From an uncultured Geobacter sp. (GTDB lineage: Bacteria > Desulfobacterota > Desulfuromonadia > Geobacterales > Geobacteraceae), in NCBI GenBank assembly GCA_903925075.1, contig CAIYDQ010000002.1:1-60305 (forward strand): 60,305 bases of DNA, given 5' to 3'. Below the pieces are notes generated by a model. That model did no database searches, had not been told where the DNA came from, and was given only the letters and a program-made list of their open reading frames with translations. Positions 17,801-26,101 of the stretch are shown here, in pieces; the first letter of the stretch is position 1; the number at the start of each line of letters is the position of its first letter. Made by a program: the position numbers and the translations under genes.

Positions 17801-18387
17801 TCGGGATGGATCAGCTCCAGCACCGTCCTTCGCCGCAATTGCTCGAAACTTTGGGCGCCGTAGATGCCGAGCGCCGCGCAGTTGGCGTAGACGAAGCGGC
17901 CTTGGTGATGAACCACCACCGCATCCGGCGCCATCTCGACCATGGTGCGGTAGCGTTGTTCGCTTTCCCGAAGCAGTCTCTCCATCTGCATGCGCTCGCT
18001 TATGTCGCGGCCGATGGTGGAGACGCCGACAACGGCGCCGTCCGCCCCGAAAATCGGGGAAAGGGAGAGCGACACCCAGATCTCCCTCCCCTCTTTGCTG
18101 AGGCGCGTCGTTTCCAGGTGCTCGACGCGCTCTCCACGCAGCACCTTCGCCATGATCTGCCGCAACTCGTCGAGCCGCTCCGGGGGGACCACCAGGGAGA
18201 TCGGTTTGCCGATCGCTTCCGACGCCGAGTAGCCGTAGAGCCGTTCAGCCCCCTGGTTCCAACTGGTGACGATCCCCTCTGGGGTCTTGCCGATGATGGC
18301 GTCGTCGGAGGCATCGGCGATGGCGGCCAGTCGGGACATGGCCTGCCGTTCGGGCCTGAGTTTTTCCGCGCCGTTTGAGTGCGCCAT
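14874..18387 (-). CDS. Seven-PAS sensor histidine kinase, frameshifted as read
   Basis: A soluble kinase of about 1170 codons. The N-terminal part, from ATG 18387 (MAHSNGAEKL), holds seven successive PAS domains. The kinase core (NIAHQWRQPLNTLALIVQEL H-box, EFSQVILNILMNAKDAI N box, DNAGGI, KGTGIGLFMSKTIIEKN) continues in another frame from about 15690 to the stop at 14874. The switch falls between 15665 and 15688, where the minus strand reads through a GCGCGC tract, a C-triplet and a T6 run. The span is 3514 bases, one more than a multiple of three, so either one base is extra or two are missing. The text on both sides of the break is a good family match, so the break is recent or a sequence error. 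Confidence 0.82.
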
Positions 18388-18413
18388 GCGAGCCTCGCCT
18401 GTTGCTGGCTGAT

Positions 18414-20021
18414 TTACGGGAAATTTACCGGTTCCGGCTTTTGCTCCAGGGTGAAATAGAAACAGGCCCCCCGGTCCGGCTCGCCCTCGGCCCAGATGCG
18501 GCCGCCGTGGCGCAGGATGATGCTGTGCACCGTCGCCAGGCCGATGGCGGTGCCGCTCCAGCTGTATTCGCCCGGGCTGTGGATGGTCTGAAAAGGCTTG
18601 AACAGTTTGTCCAAGTACTTCATGTCGAAACCCGCGCCGTTGTCGCGCACGAAATATACCGCGCTCCCCTCCTGCAAGCTGCGGCCGAATTCGATGCGCG
18701 CCCTGGCCTTTTTGGCGGTGAACTTCCAGGCGTTGCCGAGCAGATGCTCCAGGGCGGTGCGCAAAAGCTTGGCGTCCCCCTTGACCCGCAGGTCGGCGGC
18801 GATGACGAAATCCACCGTCCGCTGCGGCTCGCTTTGCGCGAAGCCGGCGGCGATGTCGCCGACCAGGGAGCTCAGTTCCACGTCCTCTATAGTCAGCCTG
18901 CATCTGGCGAAGTGGCTCAGCTGGTTGAAGGCGTCGATGATCTGCTTGATCTGACTCACCACCCGTTCGGCCCGCTCGGCGTACTGTTTACAGCCGCTGC
19001 TGGGACAGTTGCTGCAGTCCTCGATCAGCGCCCGGCAGAACCCCTCCAGGCGCGCGACCGGCGCGCGCAGGTCGTGTGAAACCAGATAGCTGAAACTGGC
19101 GAGTTCCTTGACGCTCGACTGCAGCATGGAGGTGCGCTGGACCACGCGCCTCTCCAGTTCGTCGGTCAGGATGCGCACCTTGGCCTCGGCCTGCTTCAGC
19201 TCGGTGACGTCGAGAGAGGTGCCGAGCATCAATGCCGGTAGGCCGCCGTCGCTTACGGTAACCTCGGCGTCCAGGCGCACGGTGCGCTGGGAGCCGTCGG
19301 GTAGGACGATGCGGCAAAAAAGCGAGCCGAACGACTGCCGGTCGTCGATCGCCTCCTGCATCGTTTTTTCCAGGGTGCTCAGATCTTCGGGATGGAAACG
19401 ATCCAGGAAGCATTGGCGGGAGACGGGGACGGAGGGGTCGAGCCCGCAGATGCGGTACATCTCGGCTGACCAGACCATGCCGCCGTCGGCCAGGTCCCAT
19501 TGCCAGCTTCCCAAGTGGGCGATGCGCTGGGCGGCGGTCAGTTGCCGCTCGCTTTCCTGGATGCGCCTGTTCTGCTCCCCGACCAGCCGTTTCAGGACGA
19601 TCTGCTCCAGGATCTTGTCGGTGACGGCGAACAGCTCGTCGTAGTTGATCGGCTTCAGCACGTAGTTGTGGATGCCGATTTCAATCGCGCTCAAAAGGTA
19701 GGAGGTGTCGCTGTGAGCGGTAACGGCGATGATCTGGGCATCCGGTTTGATCGACTTGATCTCCCGCGACATGCGGATGCCGTCCAGGACCGGCATGTTG
19801 ATGTCGGTCACTACCACGTCGGGGAGGTGTGCGCGGTACATCTCCAGACCGACCGCGCCGTTTTCGGCGGAGTAGAGGGTGAGCTTGGGATAATTCATGG
19901 CCAGCATCCTGCTCACCATGACGCTGGCGTCCAACTCGTCTTCGACGTACAGCAGGGAGATGCCGGCGATGTCGTAGGCCAGAGGAGCGCTCTGTTTTTC
20001 CTGCGCCGGGTTGCCTTCCAT
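18414..20021 (-). CDS. Receiver-PAS hybrid sensor histidine kinase
   Basis: A 535-aa protein with an N-terminal receiver (YVEDELDASVMV, DVVVTDINMPVLDG, VLKPINY; residues 20-140). A PAS domain follows (about 165-280, WSAEMYRICGLDP), then a coiled coil and a phytochrome-type kinase core: FSYLVSHDLRAPVARLEGF, LEHLLGNAWKFTAK, DNGAGFDMKYLDKLF and AIGLATVHSIILRHGG. The receiver and PAS closely resemble those of the GGDEF-EAL protein in the same operon, which suggests duplication. ATG 20021 directly follows the stop of the CheY-like gene (TGAATG) and has GAAGGA upstream. No membrane segment is seen, so it is a cytoplasmic phosphorelay component. Confidence 0.9.
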   Translation of the reverse strand: MEGNPAQEKQSAPLAYDIAGISLLYVEDELDASVMVSRMLAMNYPKLTLYSAENGAVGLEMYRAHLPDVVVTDINMPVLDGIRMSREIKSIKPDAQIIAVTAHSDTSYLLSAIEIGIHNYVLKPINYDELFAVTDKILEQIVLKRLVGEQNRRIQESERQLTAAQRIAHLGSWQWDLADGGMVWSAEMYRICGLDPSVPVSRQCFLDRFHPEDLSTLEKTMQEAIDDRQSFGSLFCRIVLPDGSQRTVRLDAEVTVSDGGLPALMLGTSLDVTELKQAEAKVRILTDELERRVVQRTSMLQSSVKELASFSYLVSHDLRAPVARLEGFCRALIEDCSNCPSSGCKQYAERAERVVSQIKQIIDAFNQLSHFARCRLTIEDVELSSLVGDIAAGFAQSEPQRTVDFVIAADLRVKGDAKLLRTALEHLLGNAWKFTAKKARARIEFGRSLQEGSAVYFVRDNGAGFDMKYLDKLFKPFQTIHSPGEYSWSGTAIGLATVHSIILRHGGRIWAEGEPDRGACFYFTLEQKPEPVNFP

Positions 20022-20417
20022 TCAAGCGTCCTTCTTTGCGGATAGCACGCGTTGCAGCCGGTCGGCGGTCATAGGCTTGAAGATGTAGTCCAGCACCCCC
20101 AGCTCGGCGCACTTTTCCTGGTCGAGGTCGTTGTCCGAGGAGGTCAGCACCGCCACCGGGAGGGTGCGCAGCACCGCGCTCGACCTGATGCTCTGCAACA
20201 GGGAGATGCCGTTGATCTTCGGGAGCTTCAGATCGAGAAGCACCAGGCGTATCCGGAGGTAACTGGCGTCCTGCGCCATCTTTTGCAGCAGCTCGTGAGC
20301 CTCTTCCCCGTCGCGCGCCACCATGATCCGGTCCGAGCAGACCTTGCCGATGATGCGACTGGCCAAAAAGGCGTCGTCCGGATTATCTTCGATCAGCAAG
20401 ATATACGACTCTGGCAT
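20022..20417 (-). CDS. CheY-like single-domain response regulator
   Basis: A 131-aa stand-alone receiver of the Rcp1/CheY type: LIEDNPDDAFLASRI supplies the acidic pocket, LVLLDLKLPKINGISLL the phospho-acceptor Asp, VLTSSDN the Ser/Thr switch and FKPM the Lys. A frame extension to 20546 exists, but ATG 20417 (MPESYILLIED) with GGAG upstream gives the normal receiver N-terminus. It is the first gene of the leftward signalling operon and sits behind a 224-base structured leader. It probably shuttles phosphate between the operon's kinases. Confidence 0.9.
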   Translation of the reverse strand: MPESYILLIEDNPDDAFLASRIIGKVCSDRIMVARDGEEAHELLQKMAQDASYLRIRLVLLDLKLPKINGISLLQSIRSSAVLRTLPVAVLTSSDNDLDQEKCAELGVLDYIFKPMTADRLQRVLSAKKDA

Positions 20418-20544
20418 CGTTTTTCTCCGCGGAGCCCTCTGTTGCCCAATCTCAAAGCCGCGTCCGATCGGCGCCGGCCCTGGCAGGAAGCCCCCTGGCA
20501 GGTTCGTGCGAACGGCGCCGGCCTCGCCCGGGTCGAGCGGACAC

Positions 20545-20627
20545 AAAAAATCGGCCGAGCAACCAAAGGTGACTATCTTCGGCAGCCCGGCCGTCTTTCC
20601 TCGTATTGTTAGCGCATCGCAGTCACC
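20545..20627 (-). promoter_or_regulatory. Structured 5' leader with intrinsic terminator: candidate attenuator or riboswitch
   Basis: On the minus strand, CGGCCGGGCTGCC pairs with GGTTGCTCGGCCG (span 20552-20593). The stem continues inward as GAAG/CTTT and is followed directly by ATTTTTT (20551-20545). That is a strong Rho-independent terminator inside the leader, about 130 bases before the first ATG. Upstream, GGTGACT (20627-20621) is an exact complement of AGTCACC (20574-20568), which lies in the terminator loop and 3' arm, so a competing fold exists. The piece GCCGGGCTGCCGAAG resembles the 3' part of GEMM-I riboswitches as I remember them, but I cannot find the rest of the GEMM core. Confidence 0.55.
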
Positions 20628-20647
20628 GTTCTTATTAATCGCAACTT

Positions 20648-20675
20648 ATTCTATCTTGCTCAAAGTTGTTGTCAA
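20648..20675 (-). promoter_or_regulatory. Strong sigma-70-like promoter of the signalling operon
   Basis: Minus-strand TTGACA (20675-20670), a 16-base spacer, then TAGAAT (20653-20648), 11 of 12 consensus positions. The start should be near 20641, producing a leader of about 224 bases before the CheY-like gene. A further weak candidate on the other strand (TTGCCG at 20760, TATACC at 20784) could serve the divergent methyltransferase gene. Confidence 0.7.
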
Positions 20676-20875
20676 TTTTTTCAAGTGCTTATTTTAATGC
20701 CGTCTTGCGACTGGCGCCGGCCATCGTTTCCGGTGCCCGGCAGCGAAAAAGGGCGTTCGTTGCCGGCAATGGGCGCGCTGTGCTATACCTATAGATAGCG
20801 AAGACGCTAATGGTAGGGCACGGCGCGCGCAGCGCCCATAGGCGCGGCATCGACTTCGACCGGGAGGTGAGGCAC

Positions 20876-21682
20876 ATGCGACGGACAGGATACCTGATGG
20901 AGCACGCAGAAGAAGCCCGGCGCCTGGATCTGAAGACTCAAGCCGGGGCGGTGGAAAAACAGGCCCGCTGGGCGGGAATCCGGCCGGGGATGCGGGTAGC
21001 CGATATCGGCTGCGGCTCGGGTAAAACCAGCTTTTTTTTACGGGGTTTGCTGGGACCGGGCGGCACGGTGGTCGGCGTCGACGCCTCCGCGTCGCGCATC
21101 CGGCATGCCCGGGAGCAGCACGCAGCCGACGGCATCAGCTTCGTCTGCAGAGACTTTCTGGCCCCGTTGCAGGAGTTGGGTAGCTTCGATTTCATCTGGG
21201 TCCGGTTCGTGCTCGAGTACCACCGGTCGAAAAGTCCCGAGATCGTGGCGAATCTGAGCCGGCTGCTGGAGCCGGGGGGGATCTTGTTCTTGGCCGATCT
21301 GGACCACAACTGCCTGAACCACTTCGGGCTTTGCGCCAGGCTTTCCCGCGCGCTGCGCGGCATCATGGACAGGCTGGAAGCCGATCACGATTTCGATCCC
21401 TATGCGGGGAGAAAGCTCTACTCCTACCTGTACGATGCGGGTTTTGAGGAGATAGCGGTGGACATGGACCATCACCACTTGATCTACGGGGAGTTAAAAG
21501 AGACCGACCGTTACAACTGGAACAAGAAACTGGAGATCGCGGCCCGCAACTCCGGCTACGATTTCCCCGAATATGCCGGCGGCTTCGCCGAGTTCGCCAG
21601 CGAGTTCAGCCTCTTCTTTGCGGATCCGCGCCGTTTCACCTACACCCCCGTCATCTGCTGCCGCGGGAGAAAACCCGGCTAG
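20876..21682 (+). CDS. Class I SAM-dependent methyltransferase
   Basis: A 268-aa soluble methyltransferase. Motif I is VADIGCGSGKTSFFL (residues about 40-54), followed by VGVDAS (motif II acidic residue) and DFIWVRFVLEYH with LEPGGILFLADLD (post-motif III). The substrate cannot be told from the sequence; the fold is that of UbiE/small-molecule enzymes. The frame is open from 20810, but the ATG at 20876 follows GGGAGGTGAGG. It is divergent from the signalling operon, and its TAG stop shares the CTAG tetramer with the stop of the convergent kinase gene. Confidence 0.85.
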   Translation: MRRTGYLMEHAEEARRLDLKTQAGAVEKQARWAGIRPGMRVADIGCGSGKTSFFLRGLLGPGGTVVGVDASASRIRHAREQHAADGISFVCRDFLAPLQELGSFDFIWVRFVLEYHRSKSPEIVANLSRLLEPGGILFLADLDHNCLNHFGLCARLSRALRGIMDRLEADHDFDPYAGRKLYSYLYDAGFEEIAVDMDHHHLIYGELKETDRYNWNKKLEIAARNSGYDFPEYAGGFAEFASEFSLFFADPRRFTYTPVICCRGRKPG

Positions 21683-23970
21683 CCGGCGTCGGGCGCCTCG
21701 ATGCGGAATTCCGCGCCGCGCTCGGTGTTTCGTACCGACAGTCTCCCCGGAATGTTCTTTTCGATGATGATCTTCGACATGTAGAGCCCGATGCCGGTCC
21801 CCTGCTCGGGCCCTCTGGTGGTGAAATAAGGATCGAAGATCTTCTCCATGATGACCTCGGAAATGCCCCCCGCGTTGTCTGAGATGGTCAGCACCGCCCT
21901 CCCCCCATCCTTGAAGACCTTGATCGCCACCTCACGGTCCTTCGCCACCTTGCGATCCAGGAAGGCGTCCCGCGCGTTGAAAAGTATGTTGAGGAGCACT
22001 TGCGAGAATTCGTTGGGATGGCCGAAAATGACCGGCCGGCCGTTCCCTTCCACGGTGATGTTTATTTGCAGGCTCTTGAAGCTCTCCTGGATCAGGCCCA
22101 GCGTTTTTTCCACCACCTCCTGCAGGACAAACGGGACCGTCTCCTTGTCCGGGCTGAAGAAGTTCCTGAAATCGTCGATGGTTTTCGAGGTGTGGGTCAG
22201 TACTTTCATGAACTTGGCCACGCTCGACTTCAAATACTCGCGGCTGAAGTTCCCCCGATCGTACATCATCGGCAGTTCCTGGACGATCAGCCCGAGCTCG
22301 TTGAGCGGTTGACGCCATTGATGGGCGATGTTGCTGATCATCTCCCCCAACGCGGCCAAGCGGCTTTGCTGCAGCAACAGGCGCTCCTTTTCGCTCAACT
22401 CTTCCAGTGCCCGCAGTCTTTGCGCCGTTTCCTCTTCGAGCTCGAAATACGTCCTCTCCAGTTCTTCGTGCTGCAGCTCCAGTTTTTTCCGGCTTTGTTC
22501 CAGATCCGCGGTCCGCGTGGCGACCCGCTGCTCCAACTCCTGCTTTGACTGCTCCATGTCGCCGATCAGTTGGCAATTGCGAATGCTGATGCCGATCACC
22601 GACGCCGTTCCCATGATCAGACTGATGTCGCTTTCCACCAGCGGCCTTTTCACCTCGATGTTCTCGACGGCCAGCACCCCCAGCGACTCCTTTTCCCAGA
22701 GGATGGGACAACAGATGAAGGCCCTGGTGCCGGTTGTGCGCGCGCAGGCGAGGCTGCGCGGCCCCAGCAGGTGCTCGGCGTGCTCCAGGTCGTTGATCAA
22801 AAAGGGATGCTGCTGGCGGTAGGAGTCGACATAAACGTCTCGGGAACCGCCGTTTGCGCCGCCGTTTGCGCCGCTGATTTCGTCTTCGCTTTGGTCGATC
22901 CTCAGATCGAGGCCGGTGAGGCAGCGCAGTTCGCTTTCGGTGTAACCGTAGCTGGTGCGCAACTCCAACCTGCTGTTGTCGGGGGTTGCCAGCAAGATCA
23001 AGCCGCGGTCGTAGTCGAGCCGGCGCTGCATGATGCGGGCGATGTCCGGCAGCATCTCCCCTATGCGGGTGTAGGAGCCGAGCCTTTGGCCGATCTCCAG
23101 GGTCAGCATGGAGTTGTTGTAGTTGAGATCGATCTGGGCCAGCAGGTTGTCCATGGAATCCTTGGTGCTGAAAAGGCTGCTCTTCAGGGCGCTTTTCTCG
23201 CTCTTTTCCGCCACCAGCGCCAGGAGCAGGAAGCCGCACAAGGAAACCGGCAGCGTCCCCCGCAGCACGCTCCATTGCCCGGCGACCAGCAGGGTAAGGT
23301 TGAAGGCGCCCAGGAAAAAAGCGGCGACGTTGCGGATCCGCTTGAACGAAAGGTAGAGCGTCTTCTCCCAGGTGATGATGTAACGGCAGACCCGTCCCCC
23401 CTGGAACATGCACTCGGGATGCTGGATGGTCGGCAGCCGCGAGATTTTGGGGAAATACTGCAGGTCGGTGATCTTGTGATTGAAAATGAGCACGATGGCC
23501 TCGAAAAAGCCGATCCTGTTCTCGCACTGGAACTGCTTTTCGAGCCCCTCTTCGATGGGGCTCACCGTTATTTCCACGCTGTTGCCCGAGAGCCTGCGCG
23601 ACTCGTAGCTGGCCGACCTGGTGAACTTCGCCGTGGTCTTGTTGATGATCTCGAAGGTGCTGGCGGCGTCCACCAGGCCAAGGATGTACTGTCTCATCGC
23701 CCCCAGCACATCTGGCGAAGCAGCGTAGCGGCCGGCTTCGCGGGCGATGCCGTGGTTGCCGGTGATCTGCACCAGCCGCTCGTAAAAGCGGTCTACCTGC
23801 TCTTGGGTGAACCAATGCGCCTGGTCGGCCACCTCGTATTCCTTCATGCCGGCATGGCTTAGCAGCTCGGCTACGTTGACGTAGCTGTATTTCTGCTTGA
23901 TCAGCATGACGAAGGAGTTGATGATCCTGCTGTTGTAGAGAGGCGCATCACTTAGTGTTGACGGTTCCAT
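21679..23970 (-). CDS. Membrane-associated GAF-domain sensor histidine kinase
   Basis: A 763-aa kinase. Residues 1-200 form an N-terminal domain I do not recognise; its end, ECMFQGGRVCRYIITW, is a conserved-looking Cys-containing segment. Two hydrophobic stretches at about 210-255 (NVAAFFLGAFNLTLLVAG and VSLCGFLLLALVA) suggest a membrane hairpin. A GAF domain follows (about 300-470), then a coiled coil. The core (NIAHQWRQPLNELGLIVQEL, EFSQVLLNILFNARDAF, DNAGGI, GTGIGLYMSKIIIEKN) is nearly the same as in the 7-PAS and 5-PAS kinases. It starts 19 bases after the PilZ-like gene and is probably co-transcribed with it. Confidence 0.87.
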   Translation of the reverse strand: MEPSTLSDAPLYNSRIINSFVMLIKQKYSYVNVAELLSHAGMKEYEVADQAHWFTQEQVDRFYERLVQITGNHGIAREAGRYAASPDVLGAMRQYILGLVDAASTFEIINKTTAKFTRSASYESRRLSGNSVEITVSPIEEGLEKQFQCENRIGFFEAIVLIFNHKITDLQYFPKISRLPTIQHPECMFQGGRVCRYIITWEKTLYLSFKRIRNVAAFFLGAFNLTLLVAGQWSVLRGTLPVSLCGFLLLALVAEKSEKSALKSSLFSTKDSMDNLLAQIDLNYNNSMLTLEIGQRLGSYTRIGEMLPDIARIMQRRLDYDRGLILLATPDNSRLELRTSYGYTESELRCLTGLDLRIDQSEDEISGANGGANGGSRDVYVDSYRQQHPFLINDLEHAEHLLGPRSLACARTTGTRAFICCPILWEKESLGVLAVENIEVKRPLVESDISLIMGTASVIGISIRNCQLIGDMEQSKQELEQRVATRTADLEQSRKKLELQHEELERTYFELEEETAQRLRALEELSEKERLLLQQSRLAALGEMISNIAHQWRQPLNELGLIVQELPMMYDRGNFSREYLKSSVAKFMKVLTHTSKTIDDFRNFFSPDKETVPFVLQEVVEKTLGLIQESFKSLQINITVEGNGRPVIFGHPNEFSQVLLNILFNARDAFLDRKVAKDREVAIKVFKDGGRAVLTISDNAGGISEVIMEKIFDPYFTTRGPEQGTGIGLYMSKIIIEKNIPGRLSVRNTERGAEFRIEAPDAG

Positions 23971-23989
23971 GTCTGCTCTGCTCCCTTGC

Positions 23990-26041
23990 TCACGCCGTCT
24001 TCTTGGGGCTTCTGAATAGACCTGCGCAGTAGTCGAAGTACTCGTCGCTGTGGCCGAGATCCAGTATCCATAACAGGTAGGCCTTGTCGTACGGGATCGA
24101 CTGCCGCTCCAGGTAGTCGAGCGGGTAGCTCAACACCGGCATCTCCCGGTCTTGGTAGTGGGTCGAGACCCGCTCCAGCGACAGCTTGATCAGTTCGCCG
24201 GGCAGGCTCTGGTCGAGGATCAGCAGCGTGACGCAATTGGTGAGATCGGCCATGTTGAAACCGGCGTCCGTGCAGTTCACCAGGATGAACGCCTTGAGGC
24301 TCCCCTGCTTGTGAAGCGAATAGCAGTATTTCTCCTTCTTGAACCCCAACCCCCGGTATTCCTCCGCCAGTTGGTCCTGCCGGACCGCTCCCGGTCGCAG
24401 GTCGAAGCAGTCGAGCAGCAGTCCGCCCGAAGCGTGGCCGTAGAAGCTGGCCAATTCGGAGAGATCGAAGGGGGTGCTCGGGGTCAGCTCCCAGGACTCG
24501 GGCCAAACAGGCGCCTCGGTAAGCGAACCCTGAAAATGCGAGTAGGCGAAAAGATCGAGCGAACAGGCGCGCTGGTCCTGGAGCTGGCGCGCGAAGCCGC
24601 CGAACACCCGGCTGGGAAACTTGTTGTCCGGGCGGTAGTAGCAATAGACGAAGCGCAAGTGGGCGAAATAGTAGTTGCCCAGTTCGTTGAGATAATTGCT
24701 CACCTGGTCCAGCACCGCCAGCCCGGCCTTGATGGTCACCGCTTTTCTGGCCGCGTGGTGGTGGATCATCCAGGAGTTCTGGTAAAAGCGCACCATGGCC
24801 AGGTGCCCCAGGATGATGCCGCGCTCAAGATAAATGAAATGCCGGGCTATCTGGGGGCTGTTGCCGTAGAGCCGCGCGTAGGTGCTCTTGATCTCTTCCT
24901 TGTTGGCCTGGAAGTGGGCGTATTTGCCGGGATAGATGAAGCCTGTTTCGAAGAAGAAATCCCACAGGTCGTCCAGGTCCACCTCGGCACCGACGTAGGA
25001 TTTGGCGTCCGCCGCCTGGTGCAAAACGGCCAGCAACTGCACGTGATCGCGGATATCCATGTCCAGTATCGCCACGCCGCACTTCACCGTCCGCTCGCTT
25101 GCGCCGGCGCCCGTGACGTTTCTGGAGAGCACCTGCGCCGTGCAGTTGAGGCTCAAGCCCCGGGCGAAACTGATCTTTAGCCGCGGGATGATCATCCCCG
25201 CCATCAGCACCGAATCCCCCTCGCTTTCCTCGGCGCAAAAACCGGTGCCGGACAGATCGGCGAGCTTCAGGTTCACTTTTTTGTCGATCAACGGATGCTG
25301 GAAGACCACGTTGGGAGAGGGGAGCAATTGCTGCCGGAGGTTTCGGTGCTTCTTGTTCTTGAACCGGTGGATGGCGCCGTCCAGCTGCCTCAGCACGAAG
25401 CAGCGGCCGGTATCGGTCACGCTGCAGGAGACGATCTCGAAGTCGCCGGAATAAAGGACCCGCTCCTTTTGGCAAAGCCTGACGTTGACGGCGGCCTCCG
25501 GGTTGATCCACTGGAAGGTCGCCGGCGGATCGGAGTTGCCGGCGGCGCGCAAGGAGAGCGGGGTGAAATCGATCAGCTCGCCGTGGAACAGCGCCCCGTG
25601 CTGGTTCAACTCGACGCTGATGCCGGCGCCGGGATGTCTCCTGATCTTTCTGGCGTGGAACTCGCGACAGGTAATCGGCAGGGTGAAGCTCATCCCCTGC
25701 TCGTCCATGGTCAGCAGTTCGGGGTTCACCACCAGGTACTTTTTGCCGTCCGGAATCAGCAGATAATCGAAGCGATAGCTCTTCAAGAGCTGGGCGAGGC
25801 CGGCGCTCTCGGCCCAGGTGCAATCCAGGCGTTCGCCGGCGCAGGGAAGCGGACGGGCACGCAGCGAGATCGCGTTGTCGTAACAGGGATGGCGCAGATG
25901 GACCAGCAAGGTCCGGTCCTGGAAATTCATGTGATTCAGGCGGTTCACCAGGTAGCTTTTGCCGACGCTTTTGCCCCCCTCGGCAAGGTCCTCCTCGGCG
26001 CCAACCTCAACCAGGTGCAGTGATTTGTAGGCTTGGTCCAT
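23990..26041 (-). CDS. PilZ-like protein with C-terminal acyltransferase-like region
   Basis: A 683-aa cytoplasmic protein. Around residues 130-165, RKIRRHPGAG with a following GELIDFTPLSLRA looks like a PilZ c-di-GMP-binding repeat. A second PilZ-like stretch at about 230-275 has KHRNLRQQ and LKLADLSGTGF. The C-terminal half contains GIILGHLAMVRFYQNSWMIH, which recalls GNAT-type N-acyltransferases; that assignment is weak. It lies between two sensor kinases on the same strand, close to a c-di-GMP operon, so an effector role is plausible. The start site is uncertain because the ribosome site at 26041 is poor. Confidence 0.6.
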   Translation of the reverse strand: MDQAYKSLHLVEVGAEEDLAEGGKSVGKSYLVNRLNHMNFQDRTLLVHLRHPCYDNAISLRARPLPCAGERLDCTWAESAGLAQLLKSYRFDYLLIPDGKKYLVVNPELLTMDEQGMSFTLPITCREFHARKIRRHPGAGISVELNQHGALFHGELIDFTPLSLRAAGNSDPPATFQWINPEAAVNVRLCQKERVLYSGDFEIVSCSVTDTGRCFVLRQLDGAIHRFKNKKHRNLRQQLLPSPNVVFQHPLIDKKVNLKLADLSGTGFCAEESEGDSVLMAGMIIPRLKISFARGLSLNCTAQVLSRNVTGAGASERTVKCGVAILDMDIRDHVQLLAVLHQAADAKSYVGAEVDLDDLWDFFFETGFIYPGKYAHFQANKEEIKSTYARLYGNSPQIARHFIYLERGIILGHLAMVRFYQNSWMIHHHAARKAVTIKAGLAVLDQVSNYLNELGNYYFAHLRFVYCYYRPDNKFPSRVFGGFARQLQDQRACSLDLFAYSHFQGSLTEAPVWPESWELTPSTPFDLSELASFYGHASGGLLLDCFDLRPGAVRQDQLAEEYRGLGFKKEKYCYSLHKQGSLKAFILVNCTDAGFNMADLTNCVTLLILDQSLPGELIKLSLERVSTHYQDREMPVLSYPLDYLERQSIPYDKAYLLWILDLGHSDEYFDYCAGLFRSPKKTA

Positions 26042-26101
26042 GGTCTTCTCGTGAAAAAGGTGGTCGTCCTTCGCGGCGCCGGCGTCGTCTCGCGGGAGGG
26101 T

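Noticed and set aside
20545..20627. Firm call as GEMM-I c-di-GMP riboswitch
   Set aside because: Only the last 15 or so bases look alike. The distance between the P1-like arms is too short and the conserved core is not found, so it is kept as an unassigned attenuator candidate.
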